Assembly (NCBI GenBank): GCA_033558025.1
Contig: JAUCEF010000013.1
Span: 365,001 to 429,000, forward strand
Direction of reading: 5' to 3'
Length of the DNA stretch: 64,000 nt
Source of the DNA: Phytophthora sp. 'mugwort'
Taxonomy: Eukaryota; Oomycota; Peronosporomycetes; Peronosporales; Peronosporaceae
Part shown: positions 44,675 to 54,593 of the stretch, piece after piece
How the letters are laid out: every line of letters starts with the position of its first letter
Numbering within the stretch: position 1 is the first letter of the stretch
The notes under the pieces: model-generated
Seen by the model: the letters and a program-made list of their open reading frames with translations, nothing else
What the model was told of the DNA's origin: nothing
Databases searched by the model: none
Made by a program: the position numbers and the translations under genes

Positions 44675-45226
44675 TCAGTCGGTACGTTTCGTTGCCCGTG
44701 AGACTCGAATACTTTTGTCGAAAACGGAGGCACTGACGGTTCTTTCTACCCCATCAACAAACGACTGAGAGACTGTCGACTCGATCACAAACTGACGGCT
44801 TCGTTTCCATTTACGGACGCGCTCAGGTGCTGAGGGTGCGAATGAGTGAGTGTTTCTCTCTTTTCATGTTAAGGTAGGACCCTGTCACGAAGGTCAACGG
44901 AGTCACGTCTTATCATGCTGTTTGATGCTTTTTCGAGCTGTCGTTGCGGCTGCAACAGAACGATCACTCCAAGCTGTTGCCGGCTATATCTCGCTCTCGG
45001 TCCGCCCTTTTGTCGTTTGAGTCCAGCGTGACGTTCGAGGCCGAAATAGCTGGAGAATAACGGCGTAAGAAAACAGTTGGGACGGTAAAGAGCTCTCGCC
45101 GAGACCCCAGCCCCCACAGATCTCAAGCTGATCTCTTAGAAGAAGAGACCGACCGTGCAACAACCAAATACAGTTCCACTTGACTTACACTTACGATAGT
45201 TTTCTGCCCATTTGAGGCTTCCTCGA
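44675..45226. other. Intergenic region before the phosphodiesterase gene
   Basis: About 550 bp between the carnitine acyltransferase stop and the PDE gene. It should hold the PDE promoter. No clear initiator match and no gene seen. Confidence 0.4.
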
Positions 45227-47461
45227 CTACATGAGCGGCTTCCCGACGGCACCGATGGACGCCAACGCCTTGGCCTCCGTGGGCTGGCCGCCGTCGTCGA
45301 AGAACCCATAGCCCTTGAACATTGTCTGCACTGCCTTCTTCTTGGCGGCCGTATTGTGAGGGAAACGGATCTCTTCCTCGTGCATCAGCAGGTCCTGTAC
45401 GCGCAGCAAATACGACTCGAGATTCTTAAGATAACGCTCGGTTTGACGGTGCCGTGACGACGCGCAGAACTGGATGCCCTCGTCCTTGATGATGTAGCCG
45501 ATGCCGAAACCGTCGGGCACCACGGGGCCGAAGCCGAACAGCCGCAGACTTGGGTTGCCGCAATTACTCGTTGACAGCACCGAGTGGTTCAGCTTGCGCC
45601 AGGCGTCGTCCGCGAACAGCGCCGGTGTGGGTTTGCTCTTGTCGGCCGCTTTCTCGTGCTGCCACAGACACTCGAGGGCGTAGAGGTGGCGCTCGGGACC
45701 TTTGCCAGCCGCACAGTCGCGCACATTGGTAACGTGTGTGGAGATGGCCTTGCGTAGTGACCCGATCTTTTCGAGTGGCGTCTTCTCCGAGAAAAAAGTC
45801 TCTACAAACTCGAGGGTGTCGACATTCATGGCGCGCGCAGCCTCCGTGCGGCCGTGCAAGAAGCGCTTGGTGAGTACGGGCTCATAAATGCACGGTGCAC
45901 TGCCGTATTGGAAGTAGTAGGCAGCCGCAAAGGCCATCTGCACGAAGGCGTCCGGGCTCATGTTGTGTTGGGTGATGAACAGCTTGCCGAACGCCGTGAA
46001 CTCGAGCACTTTGACCTCATTCTGCAGCATCAGATCCGTCAACTGGGCCTCAGCGAACTTGATGCCTTCCTGTAACTCGCGGTTCAACTCCCACTCGAGC
46101 TTGTGCGGCTGGACACGTGGACGATCGGGCGCGTCGGTCAGGCTCAGCTGCGGCGCGCGGTACGACGCCTCCAGGAAGGCGTAGTTTCCAGCGCGGATCG
46201 TCTGGGCGAAGCGGATGATGGTGTCTGTGAATACGTCCGACACGAAGCGCAGCACCGTGTGACCATCGACGAAGGCGTGCTCGAAGTTGCACCCGGCCAC
46301 GCCGTTCTCGCACACGATGAGCTGCAGTTTGTCGTACCAGCGGTTCATGCACGTACCCGTCTGCACGCCGTCTTTAGTTATGCTGTAGGTGCCGTGCAGT
46401 GCCGTGGCCGCGAATGCTGCGGCGTCCGGAGGCGACGTGGTGTCCAGACACACTAGAAACAGTGCACGGTCAATGACGGCTAGCGTGTCCTTGTTCTTGG
46501 CCTTCAGCTTGGCGCGCAAGTTGGCCCACGTGGCGCGACGCTCCGTGGTGAGCACGCCCACGGCGTTGGACGCGGCCTCGACGTCGTTAGTCTTGAGTGC
46601 ATCCTCGTGGATGGCCTTGAGGTTGGCCAGCAGCTCTCGCTCTGTGATGGCCGTGATACCGTCCTCCCAGATGACGTCGAACCAGTAAAACTGATTGCGG
46701 CAGACCACTACAATGTGCTTGGACAGCTCATCCACCATGACGTCATCAGCACCGGCTGAGGGTACACGCGCGCAGCCAAAGAGACGCTTGTACTGGTGCA
46801 TGCAGAGCGCCATGTTGCCGCGCCACATGTCAGGCTCGAGCGTGCCGCGCCGCAGCGCGTTGACGAACTTAAGCGCGCCCAGCACAAGCGACGCGGCCCG
46901 TGAGAGCTGATTGTTACGCGAGGGCGTGGGGTCGTCCTCCAGCACGAAGAAGGGGTTGACGTTGAGCACGACAGAGCTGCTGTGGTTGAGATAGGCCTCA
47001 TACCAGAAGTCCTCGATGAACGAGACCTTGTCTTTCTCGTAGTCCAGCAGCTGCTGATGGAGCCGCGGGCCATCGCTGGCCAGGAAGTCCTTGACGTTGC
47101 GCTCAGTCTGCTCTTGCTCCTCAGGCGTCTGGAGCGCCTTGACGGACGCCAGGAAGCGCTGGCACGTGCCCTCCAGATCGGGGATCGGCAGCTTGGGAAG
47201 CGCTGCCTGGTGGCGGTATGTGGTCGACTCGTCGTCCGTTGGCGGGCGCCAGGTGGGGACGGGGGCCGCGGCCGAGGCGCTGTTGTTGCCGTTCGGGCTC
47301 GAGTTGTTAGCCACCATGGCGGACGGTGGGTGTGTCGAGGGCTGACGCGGGCGACTTGAGTGCTGGGGCGAAGTTTCCGGAATGGATGTGGATGTGTTCG
47401 TTGCTGAAATGGCTACATTTGCGGCAACTTGAAGTTCGTGTTGCGTTGCTGGGGATTGCAT
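45227..47461 (-). CDS. Carnitine O-acyltransferase (acetyltransferase-like)
   Basis: From ATG 47461 the product is 744 aa in one exon; ATG 47317, with context CCGCCATGG, would give 696 aa. Conserved choline/carnitine acyltransferase blocks are present: LPKLPIPDLEGTCQRFL, a long helical region, and VAGCNFEHAFVDGH with the catalytic His at residue 395. Near the C-terminus is FGFGPVVPDGFGIGY. The enzyme moves acyl groups between CoA and carnitine for transport into mitochondria or out of peroxisomes. The residues before ATG 47317 are Ser/Thr/Pro/Asn-rich, not a classic presequence. The C-terminus GKPLM is not a canonical PTS1. An initiator-like TCATTTTCACAA sits about 20 nt before ATG 47461, which favours that start. 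Acyl-chain preference cannot be told from sequence alone. Confidence 0.88.
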   Translation of the reverse strand: MQSPATQHELQVAANVAISATNTSTSIPETSPQHSSRPRQPSTHPPSAMVANNSSPNGNNSASAAAPVPTWRPPTDDESTTYRHQAALPKLPIPDLEGTCQRFLASVKALQTPEEQEQTERNVKDFLASDGPRLHQQLLDYEKDKVSFIEDFWYEAYLNHSSSVVLNVNPFFVLEDDPTPSRNNQLSRAASLVLGALKFVNALRRGTLEPDMWRGNMALCMHQYKRLFGCARVPSAGADDVMVDELSKHIVVVCRNQFYWFDVIWEDGITAITERELLANLKAIHEDALKTNDVEAASNAVGVLTTERRATWANLRAKLKAKNKDTLAVIDRALFLVCLDTTSPPDAAAFAATALHGTYSITKDGVQTGTCMNRWYDKLQLIVCENGVAGCNFEHAFVDGHTVLRFVSDVFTDTIIRFAQTIRAGNYAFLEASYRAPQLSLTDAPDRPRVQPHKLEWELNRELQEGIKFAEAQLTDLMLQNEVKVLEFTAFGKLFITQHNMSPDAFVQMAFAAAYYFQYGSAPCIYEPVLTKRFLHGRTEAARAMNVDTLEFVETFFSEKTPLEKIGSLRKAISTHVTNVRDCAAGKGPERHLYALECLWQHEKAADKSKPTPALFADDAWRKLNHSVLSTSNCGNPSLRLFGFGPVVPDGFGIGYIIKDEGIQFCASSRHRQTERYLKNLESYLLRVQDLLMHEEEIRFPHNTAAKKKAVQTMFKGYGFFDDGGQPTEAKALASIGAVGKPLM

Positions 47462-47962
47462 TCGAACAGGGTTGTGAAAATGAATAACACTATTGTAAAT
47501 TATAAATGTACTGCCAATGACTTGTATGATCACATATCTCTTGTATTCAACATATCTCCTGTAAAACGGTTCGTCAAACAGTATTCTACTTTGACAAGTT
47601 TATTTGCGTGCCAAAGTAAGACGTACGCCCCCATCTTATTTTCAAGTGGGTCTCGGCTGCTCTCGGCACCTTCCTCAGGCGCCGCAGCGTGAAATTGCGA
47701 GTCTTCATTATACGAGATTGTAATAGTGAGGCAGCACCGCCAACGCCACAAGAAATAATCGACGTTCAAGTGAATGGTACACGACCGCATCATCGGTTGG
47801 ATCGGTTTCAGTGGCAATCCCAACTGCCATCGGATGTGGCGGCTACGTGTTGCTCGCGTGGCACGGAGAGAAGAATATTTTTAACTAAGCTTCATATTTG
47901 ATGGGTCGGTCAAATACTGCTCGGAATCGAGCGAGTTAACTTAAATTACGATGCTTGTAGCG
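47462..47962. other. Intergenic region with carnitine acyltransferase promoter
   Basis: About 500 bp, AT-rich near 47480-47600. Holds the initiator-like TCATTTTCACAA (minus strand, around 47477-47490). No gene seen. Confidence 0.4.
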
Positions 47963-49930
47963 TCACGAACTCGTGGGAGTTGGTACTTGTCGTGTACACG
48001 ATTCAACGGACAGCTTGACGATGTGTACGAGATCCTCCGAGTTATAGTGTTGAATGTCAGCTAGATCGCTCCATGAATTTTGGAGTTGGTTTGACTTATA
48101 GCAAAAACTTGCCAGTGTAAGAATCATCACCATAACAACGACAAGCACTGCACGCTCTTCAAAAGACTGTGGCATGTGAGCACTTGCAGTCCTGAATCCC
48201 ATTTCAGCAGCCCAGTTAGCCATACCAACCACAGACTGGACGAAACTCAACGCAACTTGAACGGCTGACGGCTCGTTGATACCACGCACAGCCTTGCAAG
48301 TGAGTCGACGACGTTGAGCCACTCGGTTGCTGGCTGTTTCATCCTTGGGACTGCACTGATGTTTTTTATTGTCTGACGTGTTCATTGATAGCGAAGGCTG
48401 ATCGGATACTGCAATTGATAGTCGTTCAGTGATGTGTTCCCATGGCTGTGCTGATACAGTACATTTGCCTGCTTGAGTATCTGCGGGTTCTGCACGAATG
48501 ACACCACGTAAAGCAGCAAGAGCCTTGATCACATGCTTCAAGTAGTCCTGCACCATCAGTTCCATCGTCTTAACTGCCAGAAATGACGTCTGTTTCAGAA
48601 CATGCGCCATCTCCTGTCGCTGCAGTGCTAGTTTTTTCTCCAATGTCCCTAGCTGGATCAGCTCTGGTGTGCTTTCTTCTTCTTCGTCCATTGAATTAGT
48701 GATACTGATGTTGTCGTTCTCCTCATTGTTGTCTTCAACACTGCATTCTGACGCTTCCGATGACGTCAAGCTGTCGCATCTTACTGGGTCCTTTTCCTCC
48801 CCTTGATCTTTTATCACACGCGCGTCTACCGCAGCTTGAGCCGCAACTAGGAGCGTTTGTGTCTCCTCCAACGACTTGGACAATTCATTTCTCATCCGTT
48901 CTTGACGTTCTTTGGTAAACTTGAGCGTACGCACGATGGGGTTCGCGATATTCACAGTCAGAAGTCCGTGGAAACCGATTAGTCCGGAAACTTGAGAGCT
49001 AAACTCCACGCCGTCGGAAGCTTTGGACATGGCCCGGTCCAGTTTCAGAGCTCTCTGCAGCGACTTCCCTGCCATGTGCTCGACCGGGATCAATTGTTTG
49101 AATAACTCCGTCATCCAGCCCGTGATGGCCACATGGCAGTCGTATCCTTCCAGGACCCACTCCCAGGACTCCTCGGACCCTGCACTTGCGTTGTTGTCGA
49201 CGCTTTTTCCACTCGATAAAACGCTTGATACGTCTGCATCCTGGCTTATCTGCTCTTGTAACTCACTAGTCAGAGCTGTCAACGACGCGATCATACGCTC
49301 GTATACGACGCCAGTCTGGCGCAACACATCACGTACGCGTGCCTCGTAATGCCGCCCAGCGAAGTGCAGCGCGGTGATCCACTGCTGGATCGCAAGTCGT
49401 TCAGCATTTCGTTTGTAAAGAAGTTGGTCCCGGTGCATACGCTGCAGCTGCAACTCGCTTTTATCCTGTGCTGGAGATGTTGGCTCAGTCACGACAGATT
49501 CCTCCTGACAGGACGCTTCCTCGTGCTTACAGCCGTCACGGAGGTTCTCGTACGCCATATCGAAGGCTTTTTCTTTCTGCAGAAGCTCGTACAGCTCCGA
49601 GAGCAAGTGTTGCGCCTTCTCCACGTGGTCGGCAGTGAACGTTTCCAGAGGAACGATGACTTCTTTCGTCAGATCTTGAGCGACGGCCGCTTTGGCCAAT
49701 GAGCACTTGTGAACAAGGCGACTGAAGCACTCGCTAACCCTCCGGAGCTGTGGAAGCCGCTTGAGTGTCGTCTTGATATCTGCCGGCACGTGGAACGGGA
49801 GCTCTCCGTACGCCTTACTATACTGCTCTTCAGACGATCGGAGCTCACAGACGACACCGACGACTGCCGTGAGATGCTTGATCTGCGCCTCTACGTGTGC
49901 CTCCAGCGGGGCCAGCTCATCTGATACCAT
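47963..49930 (-). CDS. BAR/F-BAR-like helical protein with C-terminal membrane anchor (655 aa)
   Basis: Single exon starting at ATG 49930. The N-terminal ~330 aa are a long set of amphipathic helices (EEQYSKAYGELPF, DHVEKAQHLLSELYELL, QQWITALHFAGRHYEARV) that resemble BAR-superfamily dimerising coiled coils, which bind and bend membranes. An acidic Ser/Glu/Asn-rich linker at about 395-430 follows, then more helix. A hydrophobic segment VLVVVMVMILTLASFCY at roughly 598-614 would anchor the protein in a membrane with a short tail. The BAR assignment rests on helix pattern only; a generic coiled-coil tail-anchored protein is the alternative. Confidence 0.6.
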   Translation of the reverse strand: MVSDELAPLEAHVEAQIKHLTAVVGVVCELRSSEEQYSKAYGELPFHVPADIKTTLKRLPQLRRVSECFSRLVHKCSLAKAAVAQDLTKEVIVPLETFTADHVEKAQHLLSELYELLQKEKAFDMAYENLRDGCKHEEASCQEESVVTEPTSPAQDKSELQLQRMHRDQLLYKRNAERLAIQQWITALHFAGRHYEARVRDVLRQTGVVYERMIASLTALTSELQEQISQDADVSSVLSSGKSVDNNASAGSEESWEWVLEGYDCHVAITGWMTELFKQLIPVEHMAGKSLQRALKLDRAMSKASDGVEFSSQVSGLIGFHGLLTVNIANPIVRTLKFTKERQERMRNELSKSLEETQTLLVAAQAAVDARVIKDQGEEKDPVRCDSLTSSEASECSVEDNNEENDNISITNSMDEEEESTPELIQLGTLEKKLALQRQEMAHVLKQTSFLAVKTMELMVQDYLKHVIKALAALRGVIRAEPADTQAGKCTVSAQPWEHITERLSIAVSDQPSLSMNTSDNKKHQCSPKDETASNRVAQRRRLTCKAVRGINEPSAVQVALSFVQSVVGMANWAAEMGFRTASAHMPQSFEERAVLVVVMVMILTLASFCYKSNQLQNSWSDLADIQHYNSEDLVHIVKLSVESCTRQVPTPTSS

Positions 49931-50331
49931 GGCGACGAGTGACGCGGCCCTGGTGTGCCTTCAATGCAGAAAGGCAAGTAAAACGTGAGAGCACTAACGA
50001 CTGAGCGATCTGCTCTGAGAAAAGGCTGTTGCTGCATCCCAGCTCTCAAGAAGCGCGTGACGGTTAGTGATTGCGGCCTTTGGCTCGGCGACGGGCCAAT
50101 GCGCGCTCGCTAGTCAGCCCAAACATCCACACAACTCCGTCGTAACCCCCTTCGTCTTCAACCTGCACCTGTGCTAAGCAATTGCCGCAACAACATCGCA
50201 TCAATAGTCAGAAAGCTCAACGAGAAACGCTGCCAAGCTCTCGGATTCCCAGTTAAGTGTGTGCAGCAGCGACAGCCAGAAACTGTCACTGCGCACCATA
50301 GTGAGCCCAGCTCAACAAATACTTAAAACTC
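49931..50331. other. Intergenic region between BAR-like and ureG genes
   Basis: 400 bp holding the promoter of the BAR-like gene. No gene and no clear initiator motif seen. Confidence 0.4.
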
Positions 50332-51271
50332 CTACACTGTAGCCTTCCAGGCCGCGACCACGTGGGCGACAATGTCTTCGACGCCCTTTCCCTTGTTGAT
50401 CTGCGAGAACACTGTCGGGCCCTCGCCGCGCATGAGCTTCGCGTCGCGGTCCATGACGTCCAGGTCCGCGCCGACGTGCGGGGCCAAGTCGATCTTGTTG
50501 ATCACCAGCAGGTCTGCTTGTGTGATGCCCGGGCCGCCCTTGCGCGGCACCTTGTCTCCGCCGGCCACGTCGATAACGTAGATGATATAGTCGGCCAGCT
50601 CGCGACTGAAATTGGCCGCCAAGTTGTCTGCAGTAATAGTTACACACACAATAGAGCACATTTGTCAACCTTATCTCGGCAGCACGGTCATGGCCTGCAG
50701 CTCACCCACCTCCTCCGGACTCCACCAGCAGCAGCTGCGTATCGAACTCGTCCGTCAGGTCCTCACACGCCTGCAGGTTGGCCGAAATGTCCTCCCGTAT
50801 GGCCGCGTGCGGGCAGCCACCCGTCTCAATGGCTCGAATACGTTCCTGCGGCAGCGCGTCATGGCGGACGAGGAACTCGCCGTCCTCGCGCGTGAAGATG
50901 TCGTTGGTCACGGCGGCGAGACTGATCTTGTCCTTGAGCGCACGGCACAGCGCCAGCATAAGCGCCGTCTTGCCGCTGCCCACGGGCCCACCGATGCCGA
51001 CGGTGAAGGCCCGCTGCGCCCAATCTCGGCCGATTTTGGCCGTGTCACGCTCGTGAAACAAGCCGGCATGCTCCATGTGTTCGTGCGTGTGGCCATGCTC
51101 GCGCAGCTGCTTCTCCTCGTCGGGCGTTGGCGCTCGACCGCGGCTCTGCGTGAAGCGGCGGACTATCTCATCTCCGTCGATTGCGTGTTCAGGCTCATAA
51201 CCGTGCGAGTGGCCGTGGTCGTGCGAATGGCCGTGGTCATGCGAGTGACCGTGGTCATGCGAGTGTTCCAT
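50332..51271 (-). CDS. ureG: Urease accessory GTPase UreG with His-rich N-terminus
   Basis: Two exons, 51271-50710 and 50627-50332, with an 82-nt intron (50709-50628; GTGGGT donor, CTGCAG acceptor, phase 1). Splicing restores [13 protein letters not shown], a signature of UreG. The product is 285 aa. Residues 3-24 are HSHDHG repeats, followed by more His to about 73, a nickel-binding extension seen in plant and some bacterial UreG. The GTPase core has P-loop GPVGSGKT (95-102), VTNDIFT, the metal-binding Cys-Pro-His at 153-155, and NKIDL for guanine specificity. UreG delivers nickel to apo-urease with UreD/F/H. No other urease gene is visible nearby. ATG 51271 is chosen because it opens the His-rich tract and lies 30 nt after an initiator match. 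Confidence 0.93.
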
Positions 51272-51300
51272 TGTGCTGCGGGTCTTGTGAGGTCCACAGC

Positions 51301-51314
51301 AGATTGCGGAGTGA
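51301..51314 (-). promoter_or_regulatory. Oomycete initiator-like element of ureG
   Basis: On the minus strand TCACTCCGCAATCT differs from TCATTYYNCAWTTT at two positions and is 30 nt upstream of the ureG ATG. That spacing is right for a short oomycete leader. Confidence 0.5.
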
Positions 51315-51603
51315 GCTGATCTTCGGTGATGACACAAGATGAGCCAATCACAACTCAGGACCACTTCAACTGTACGATGACACGCACGGTATCAGATGTG
51401 GACGACGTCAAATGTGCTGAGTTCTCGGACTGAGAATCCTCCGTATAAACTTTATACAGAGGATTCTCATACTATAAACCTGTGGTTGTCCCTCAATACC
51501 AATGAATGCTGTCTCCGATAAAGTGTAGAAGACGAACGTCACAGCGCCTTGTTTGGGGAGTTAAATGCAGTTTCTATTGCTGTTGGCTTTGCTTGCTTTC
51601 TGT

Positions 51604-52623
51604 CTATTGACTGCTGATCTTCCTCTTCTGCAGCACGTAAAAGAAGTAGCCCAGACCGATCTCTGCGTGCAGAAGCGGAAGAGTATTTAGCACACACTGA
51701 ACATTATCGAAAGCACGAAAGCCGAGCAGTGAGTATACGCACCGATATTGTGGTACGAGTAATCCCAGCCATAGACTGTGCTCATGGGGGCCTGTTCGCG
51801 TTCACCCAGCAGGAAGCGCTTGCGGAAGTGCGGCTGCGCGAACGAGATTTGCATGAAAGTTCCGTGCGGCGCCAGCACGGACGTGATGCCACTGCACATG
51901 GCGGCGGCCTGCTCAATCACGGCCTGCGAGGGCGACCAGACGTCGCCTTCGTCACACATGAGCGCATCCATGGCCGCCTTGTCGATGACCACGTCGAAGC
52001 TCTCGGGGACGAAAGTCTCGCGTAGCTTCGTCATATCCGCCTCGAGCCACGTCATCTCAGGCATTTCTTCCTGCAACAACGTCGTTAGACTATCACTAAG
52101 TAGTTTGGATTTGGCACTCCCTTCACTCACGCTGTACTTGGCGCTCATGCGCTCGATGACGACCTTGGAGAAGTCAATATTGGTGATATTATGGAAGCCC
52201 GCTTTGTACTGTCGTGGGACGAAGTGCAAAAGAACCAATGAGACTTTAAACGCCGCCACCCGCGTGCAGGTGAGCCTAAATACCATGTCGACGCTGAATG
52301 TCGAGTTGCCGCAGCCGACCTGCAGATGAAAATCACGTCGTCAGTTCCAGCTCGTCCTACGTCGCCATATTACACTGCGATCCCACGCACCATCAGGATG
52401 CGGTCCGATGGACGCACGTACTTGGCCAGCAGCTCGGCCACGTTCTCGAAGCGTGCCAGCCAGTCATACGACTCCTCGCTATCGGTCCGGATATCGCAAC
52501 GTTAGTCCGATTCTGTATGCATTGGCAGCGGTACGCAAAGGGTCCCTCCCACCTGTCGAAGCGTGAGTCCCAGTAACCTTTCTCCTTGTACGTGCGGTTG
52601 TCCTCGGGCAGGAACTCCGTCAT
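51604..52623 (-). CDS. SAM-dependent methyltransferase, EEF1AKMT4/METTL13-like (six exons)
   Basis: Proposed exons: 52623-52553, 52478-52391, 52319-52284, 52208-52131, 52070-51743 and 51662-51604, giving 219 aa. All introns are GT-AG and 60-80 nt. Splicing gives YWDSRFDSEESYDWLARF, then VGCGNSTFSVDM (SAM motif I at about 54-59), then YKAGFHNITNIDFSKVVI, SFDVVIDKAAMDAL, and ISFAQPHFRKR. It ends in YHNIEIGLGYFFYVLQKRK; the last exon is missed if introns are ignored. The motif order is that of small lysine methyltransferases acting on elongation factor eEF1A (EEF1AKMT4, METTL13 N-domain). Substrate is inferred from family only. The fourth intron is 60 nt and in frame, so both forms could be translated. 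Confidence 0.85.
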
Positions 52624-52789
52624 GGTCTCCGTCGATCAGTTTTGAATGGCATCGACGAGTCCGTATGTTGCAGAAATAGACCATGAACAACATCGTTCGA
52701 ATCAGAAAGCATGTTAGAAAATCAAAATTCTATATTTAGTCGTCGTCTTAATTTAACCTCGCAGGTGCTACTTTATCGAAAAACTCCAC

Positions 52790-53227
52790 CTACCTGCGAG
52801 CGCTCTGCTTCAAGCTGTTGATCAAGGTCTGCTGTGCTCCGTTCTGCTTGGCCTTTTGCTTGTTGCACGGCTTGACAGAGGGCAAAGGAGTCGAAGTTGT
52901 CGCCGTGGGCGTCATGGTCGGAGTAGCCGGTGGGGCGGTGGCGATCGGAGCCGAATTACTTGCAGTCGGGTATCCGCCTTGGCCACCGTTGCCAGACTCA
53001 TGGCCGTCCGGTTTCCCGTTTTTGATCGAGGTGATAGATCCCTCAGCAAGTCCACTCATTGATGCTGCGCCAACCGTGTTGCTGCCATTGCCATACTTAC
53101 TGCCATTGCCATACTTACTGCCATTGCCGCTCTTGCTGCTTTGGCCCAAATAGCCACTGCCATAGCCGCTTCCGGTGTTGCTTGGAACACCCTGGCCCGG
53201 GTTGCCACTGCCGTAGCCGCTTCCGTG
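52790..53227 (-). CDS. Gly/Ser/Asn-rich ORF, probable 3' exon of the secreted protein gene
   Basis: Open from CAC 53227, preceded by TAG acting as a possible AG acceptor, to TAG 52790. It encodes 145 aa: GSGYGSGNPGQ, GSGYGSGYLGQ, then GNGSKY repeats from an 18-bp tandem, then a Thr/Pro stretch. There is no in-frame ATG near its start, so it is likely spliced to something upstream. A join from a GTGCCG donor at 53368 (phase 0) would link it to the secreted Gly-rich gene of similar composition. The donor is weak, so the link is tentative. It could also be a separate low-complexity gene. Confidence 0.35.
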   Translation of the reverse strand, partial: HGSGYGSGNPGQGVPSNTGSGYGSGYLGQSSKSGNGSKYGNGSKYGNGSNTVGAASMSGLAEGSITSIKNGKPDGHESGNGGQGGYPTASNSAPIATAPPATPTMTPTATTSTPLPSVKPCNKQKAKQNGAQQTLINSLKQSARR

Positions 53228-53338
53228 CTACTGCTAATCGTAGAAGCAGGCGCTTAACTCTGGCTGCTAAAAAAAATAATGTCGCTAGACGGAGACACCG
53301 AGTGTACATTTCAGATCCGCCGCTAAGTCAATTGCCGC

Positions 53339-54274
53339 TTATCCAGCCAACTGGCCTGCGATCGGCACATGGCTATTGTCTTCCGTCGACGCTGTCGCTG
53401 GATTATTCTTTCCTCCAGTCGACGGGGAGTACGCGCTACCAGAACCGTTGCCTTTCTTCTTGTCACGGCTGCTCTTGTTGCCACCGTACTCACTCTTGCT
53501 GTAGATGCTGCGTTCTGCACCGTTGTTGTAGCTGTTGTGGCCACTTCCACCCTTCTTGCTGGAGCTGCCCTGTTGACCCTTGGTACCGTAGCCATTGTGA
53601 ACACCATTGACACTAGCATCGACACTAATACCACCACCATGGTTGTAACCGCGGTGCTGGCCAGTGCGGTCGTTGGTGGTGTAGCCACGGAAGACACCAT
53701 CAATACCGACACCGAAGCTTAAACCGCTGTTCGTCCCGTAACCGCCGTGCTGACCGCCCTTCTTGCCGTTGCCGTCGTAACGACCGCCCTTCTTGTTGCC
53801 GCCGTCGTAGTGGCCGTCCTTCTTGACGTGTCCGTTTGTGTGCCTAGCACCATTTGTGCTGTACAATTTCGTACTCTTGCTAGCCTTGTCAGCCCTCGGC
53901 GGCTGAACGATGTAAGTATTCACCGTATCGGATTGCTGGATGAGGGTGACCGCTCCAGACTGCCGAGCCGCGTTGATCGGACGGGGGTCTGAAAACTTGC
54001 CGGCAGCAGCTTTCGGAGACGTAATCGCGCGCAGATTTACACCAGCCTTGGTGTTTGCAGTAGCTTTGATGTAAGCTCCTGGGGACGCCACATTGAGCGC
54101 ATTAATGGAGCCGTTTCCATTGAAGCCCGCAGTCGTATCGATGTATCGTCCGCCCTTGGTGCCGCGCTTGGACCCCTGCGTTGTGTATCGAGGACTCGTC
54201 ACAGTAGCTTGAGTAGTAGCAGCTACAGATGAGAGCGCAATGACGGTCCGGAAGATGGCCTTGGGGTAAATCAT
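53339..54274 (-). CDS. Secreted Gly/Asn/Ser/Lys-rich low-complexity protein
   Basis: ATG 54274 opens a typical signal peptide, MIYPKAIFRTVIALSSVAAT, with a likely cut near residue 22-25. The mature part has no Cys and is made of Gly-rich short repeats (KKGGRYDGNGKKGG, YGTNSG, GVHNGYGTKG) with Lys, Asn, Ser and Tyr; 311 aa to the TAA at 53339. Such composition is seen in cell-wall, adhesive or matrix proteins, and oomycetes secrete many; no family domain is recognisable. No RxLR motif is seen near the N-terminus. The real 3' end may lie in the ORF at 52790-53227. His/Cys-rich ORFs on the other strand are shadows of the repeats. Confidence 0.6.
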   Translation of the reverse strand: MIYPKAIFRTVIALSSVAATTQATVTSPRYTTQGSKRGTKGGRYIDTTAGFNGNGSINALNVASPGAYIKATANTKAGVNLRAITSPKAAAGKFSDPRPINAARQSGAVTLIQQSDTVNTYIVQPPRADKASKSTKLYSTNGARHTNGHVKKDGHYDGGNKKGGRYDGNGKKGGQHGGYGTNSGLSFGVGIDGVFRGYTTNDRTGQHRGYNHGGGISVDASVNGVHNGYGTKGQQGSSSKKGGSGHNSYNNGAERSIYSKSEYGGNKSSRDKKKGNGSGSAYSPSTGGKNNPATASTEDNSHVPIAGQLAG

Positions 54275-54593
54275 TGGGCGAAGGCACAAGCGCGGACGCT
54301 GAGCAGGAGATGTCGCGGTGCGACAAAGGAGAGCTCGAGTTGACTGTTGAGTTTGTGGGGCGAACTCAAAAGTGAGTTAGCATTGAAAGAACGCTACACG
54401 CCGCTATAGCGCCTAGGGCTCCTCATCGAAGAAGACGTGACATCTTATCCTGATCTTCGTTCCTACAGATAACATTCTCACGTCTGATCCAACAACATTT
54501 CCAAGAAAAGCATTCACAATACAAATAATAGATGACAGCGCTGCTCACTAAGCCTACTCATTGGCCCGGTAGGTAGACCGTTCCTATAACGTA
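54275..54593. other. Intergenic region upstream of the secreted protein gene
   Basis: About 320 bp; should hold the promoter of the secreted protein gene. Nothing else seen. Confidence 0.4.

Noticed and set aside
53059..53610. Cys/His-rich plus-strand ORF (CCCHCHTYCHC pattern) suggesting a metal-binding protein
   Set aside because: It is the complement of the Gly/Asn/Ser repeat codons of the minus-strand genes; no ordered metal motif.
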